DNA from: Cytophagales bacterium
Lineage (GTDB): Bacteria > Bacteroidota > Bacteroidia > Cytophagales > 172606-1
Reading direction: 5' to 3'
Length of the DNA: 56,026 bases
Assembly (NCBI GenBank): GCA_030448185.1
Contig: JAUJNL010000029.1
Span: 1 to 56,026, forward strand
Position 1 is the first letter of the stretch; every line of letters begins with the position of its first letter. Below the pieces are notes generated by a model. That model had not been told where the DNA came from. It made no database searches and saw only the letters and a program-made list of their open reading frames with translations. Position numbers and translations under genes: made by a program. Positions 55,966 to 56,026 of the stretch are shown here, one piece after another.

Positions 55966-56026
55966 TCACTTCCCCGGTGCGCAACTACTCCTCGGGCATG
56001 TACGTGCGCCTGGGCTTCGCCATCGC
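55960..56026 (+). other. fragment of a polysaccharide ABC-transporter ATPase (Wzt/TagH-like) at the contig end
   Basis: In a second frame the last ~65 bases read VTSPVRNYSSGMYVRLGFAI, the signature (C-loop) region of ATPases that export O-antigen or teichoic acid (FIDTPVRxYSSGMxVRLAFAVA in the family). It follows icd codons without a gap, so the join is likely an assembly chimera or rearrangement. Confidence 0.6.

Overview
The window comes from a Bacteroidota genome, most likely the order Cytophagales (Spirosoma/Dyadobacter-like). Supporting signs are a SusD/RagB C-terminal domain, DUF4292, DUF4142, DUF3667 and DUF1343/NamZ proteins, a PadR regulator paired with an FtsX-type permease that carries a PadR-associated prefix domain, promoters of the TAnnTTTG type with few Shine-Dalgarno sites, and many GT/AAC-rich palindromes between genes. 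It is mostly chromosomal housekeeping and cell-envelope DNA, broken by two repeat-rich or mobile patches (8.9-10.5 kb and 43.8-47.3 kb). There is one tRNA (Ser, GGA). I see no rRNA, CRISPR array or prophage.

Layout. 0-8.9 kb: start of a large outer-membrane protein (cut by the left edge), msrA, a leftward group (aldo/keto reductase, creatininase-like amidohydrolase, M20 dipeptidase), a secreted FAD oxidoreductase, an orphan SusD tail and a membrane protein. 8.9-10.9 kb: an array of four nested palindromic elements, then the broken start of a very large exonuclease-RecQ-UvrD helicase (to 15.4 kb). 15.7-23.1 kb: ppc, a cut-down DUF3667 protein and an envelope glycosylation set (GT87, GT39/ArnT-like, YbhN-like flippase). 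23.2-35 kb: YdcF-like protein, pdxA, sulfatase, DoxX, namZ, padR, FtsX-type permease, M1 aminopeptidase and MATE transporter. 35-43.8 kb: a repeat cassette, DUF4142, fragments of an SDR and a GarR-like dehydrogenase, a lactonase-type amidohydrolase, M17 aminopeptidase, NodB deacetylase plus GT2, tatD and ansA. 43.8-47.3 kb: tRNA-Ser, a truncated integrase, an IS66 remnant, a broken outer-membrane barrel and an Rpn-type nuclease remnant lying between two copies of the 3' end of the neighbouring peptidase gene. 47.3-56 kb: EnvC-like protein, DUF4292 lipoprotein, TPR protein, sugar-nucleotidyltransferase, dut, polysaccharide flippase, enoyl-CoA hydratase and the start of icd.

How the genes work together. 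Several neighbours serve the envelope: lipid-linked sugar transfer (18.9-23.1 kb), polysaccharide modification (39.8-41.4 kb), and activated sugar, flippase and peptidoglycan-hydrolase regulation (47-54.5 kb). NamZ, PepA, the M1 and M20 peptidases and asparaginase fit recycling and scavenging of cell wall and peptides.

Sequence quality. A dozen genes, including ones expected to be essential or well conserved, carry single-base frameshifts. Most of those I could place lie in or next to homopolymers, and restoring one base recovers the family sequence. I therefore read most of them as sequencing errors and give repaired gene limits. The last ~65 bases look like part of an unrelated ABC-transporter gene joined to icd, probably a chimeric contig end. 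True damage (large deletions, in-frame stops, missing domains) is confined to the SusD, SDR, GarR, DUF3667, integrase, IS66 and Rpn remnants. The strongest unexplained signals are the palindrome array at 8.94-9.86 kb with its relatives at 10.4 and 35.1 kb, and the Rpn locus with its 87-bp copied gene end.
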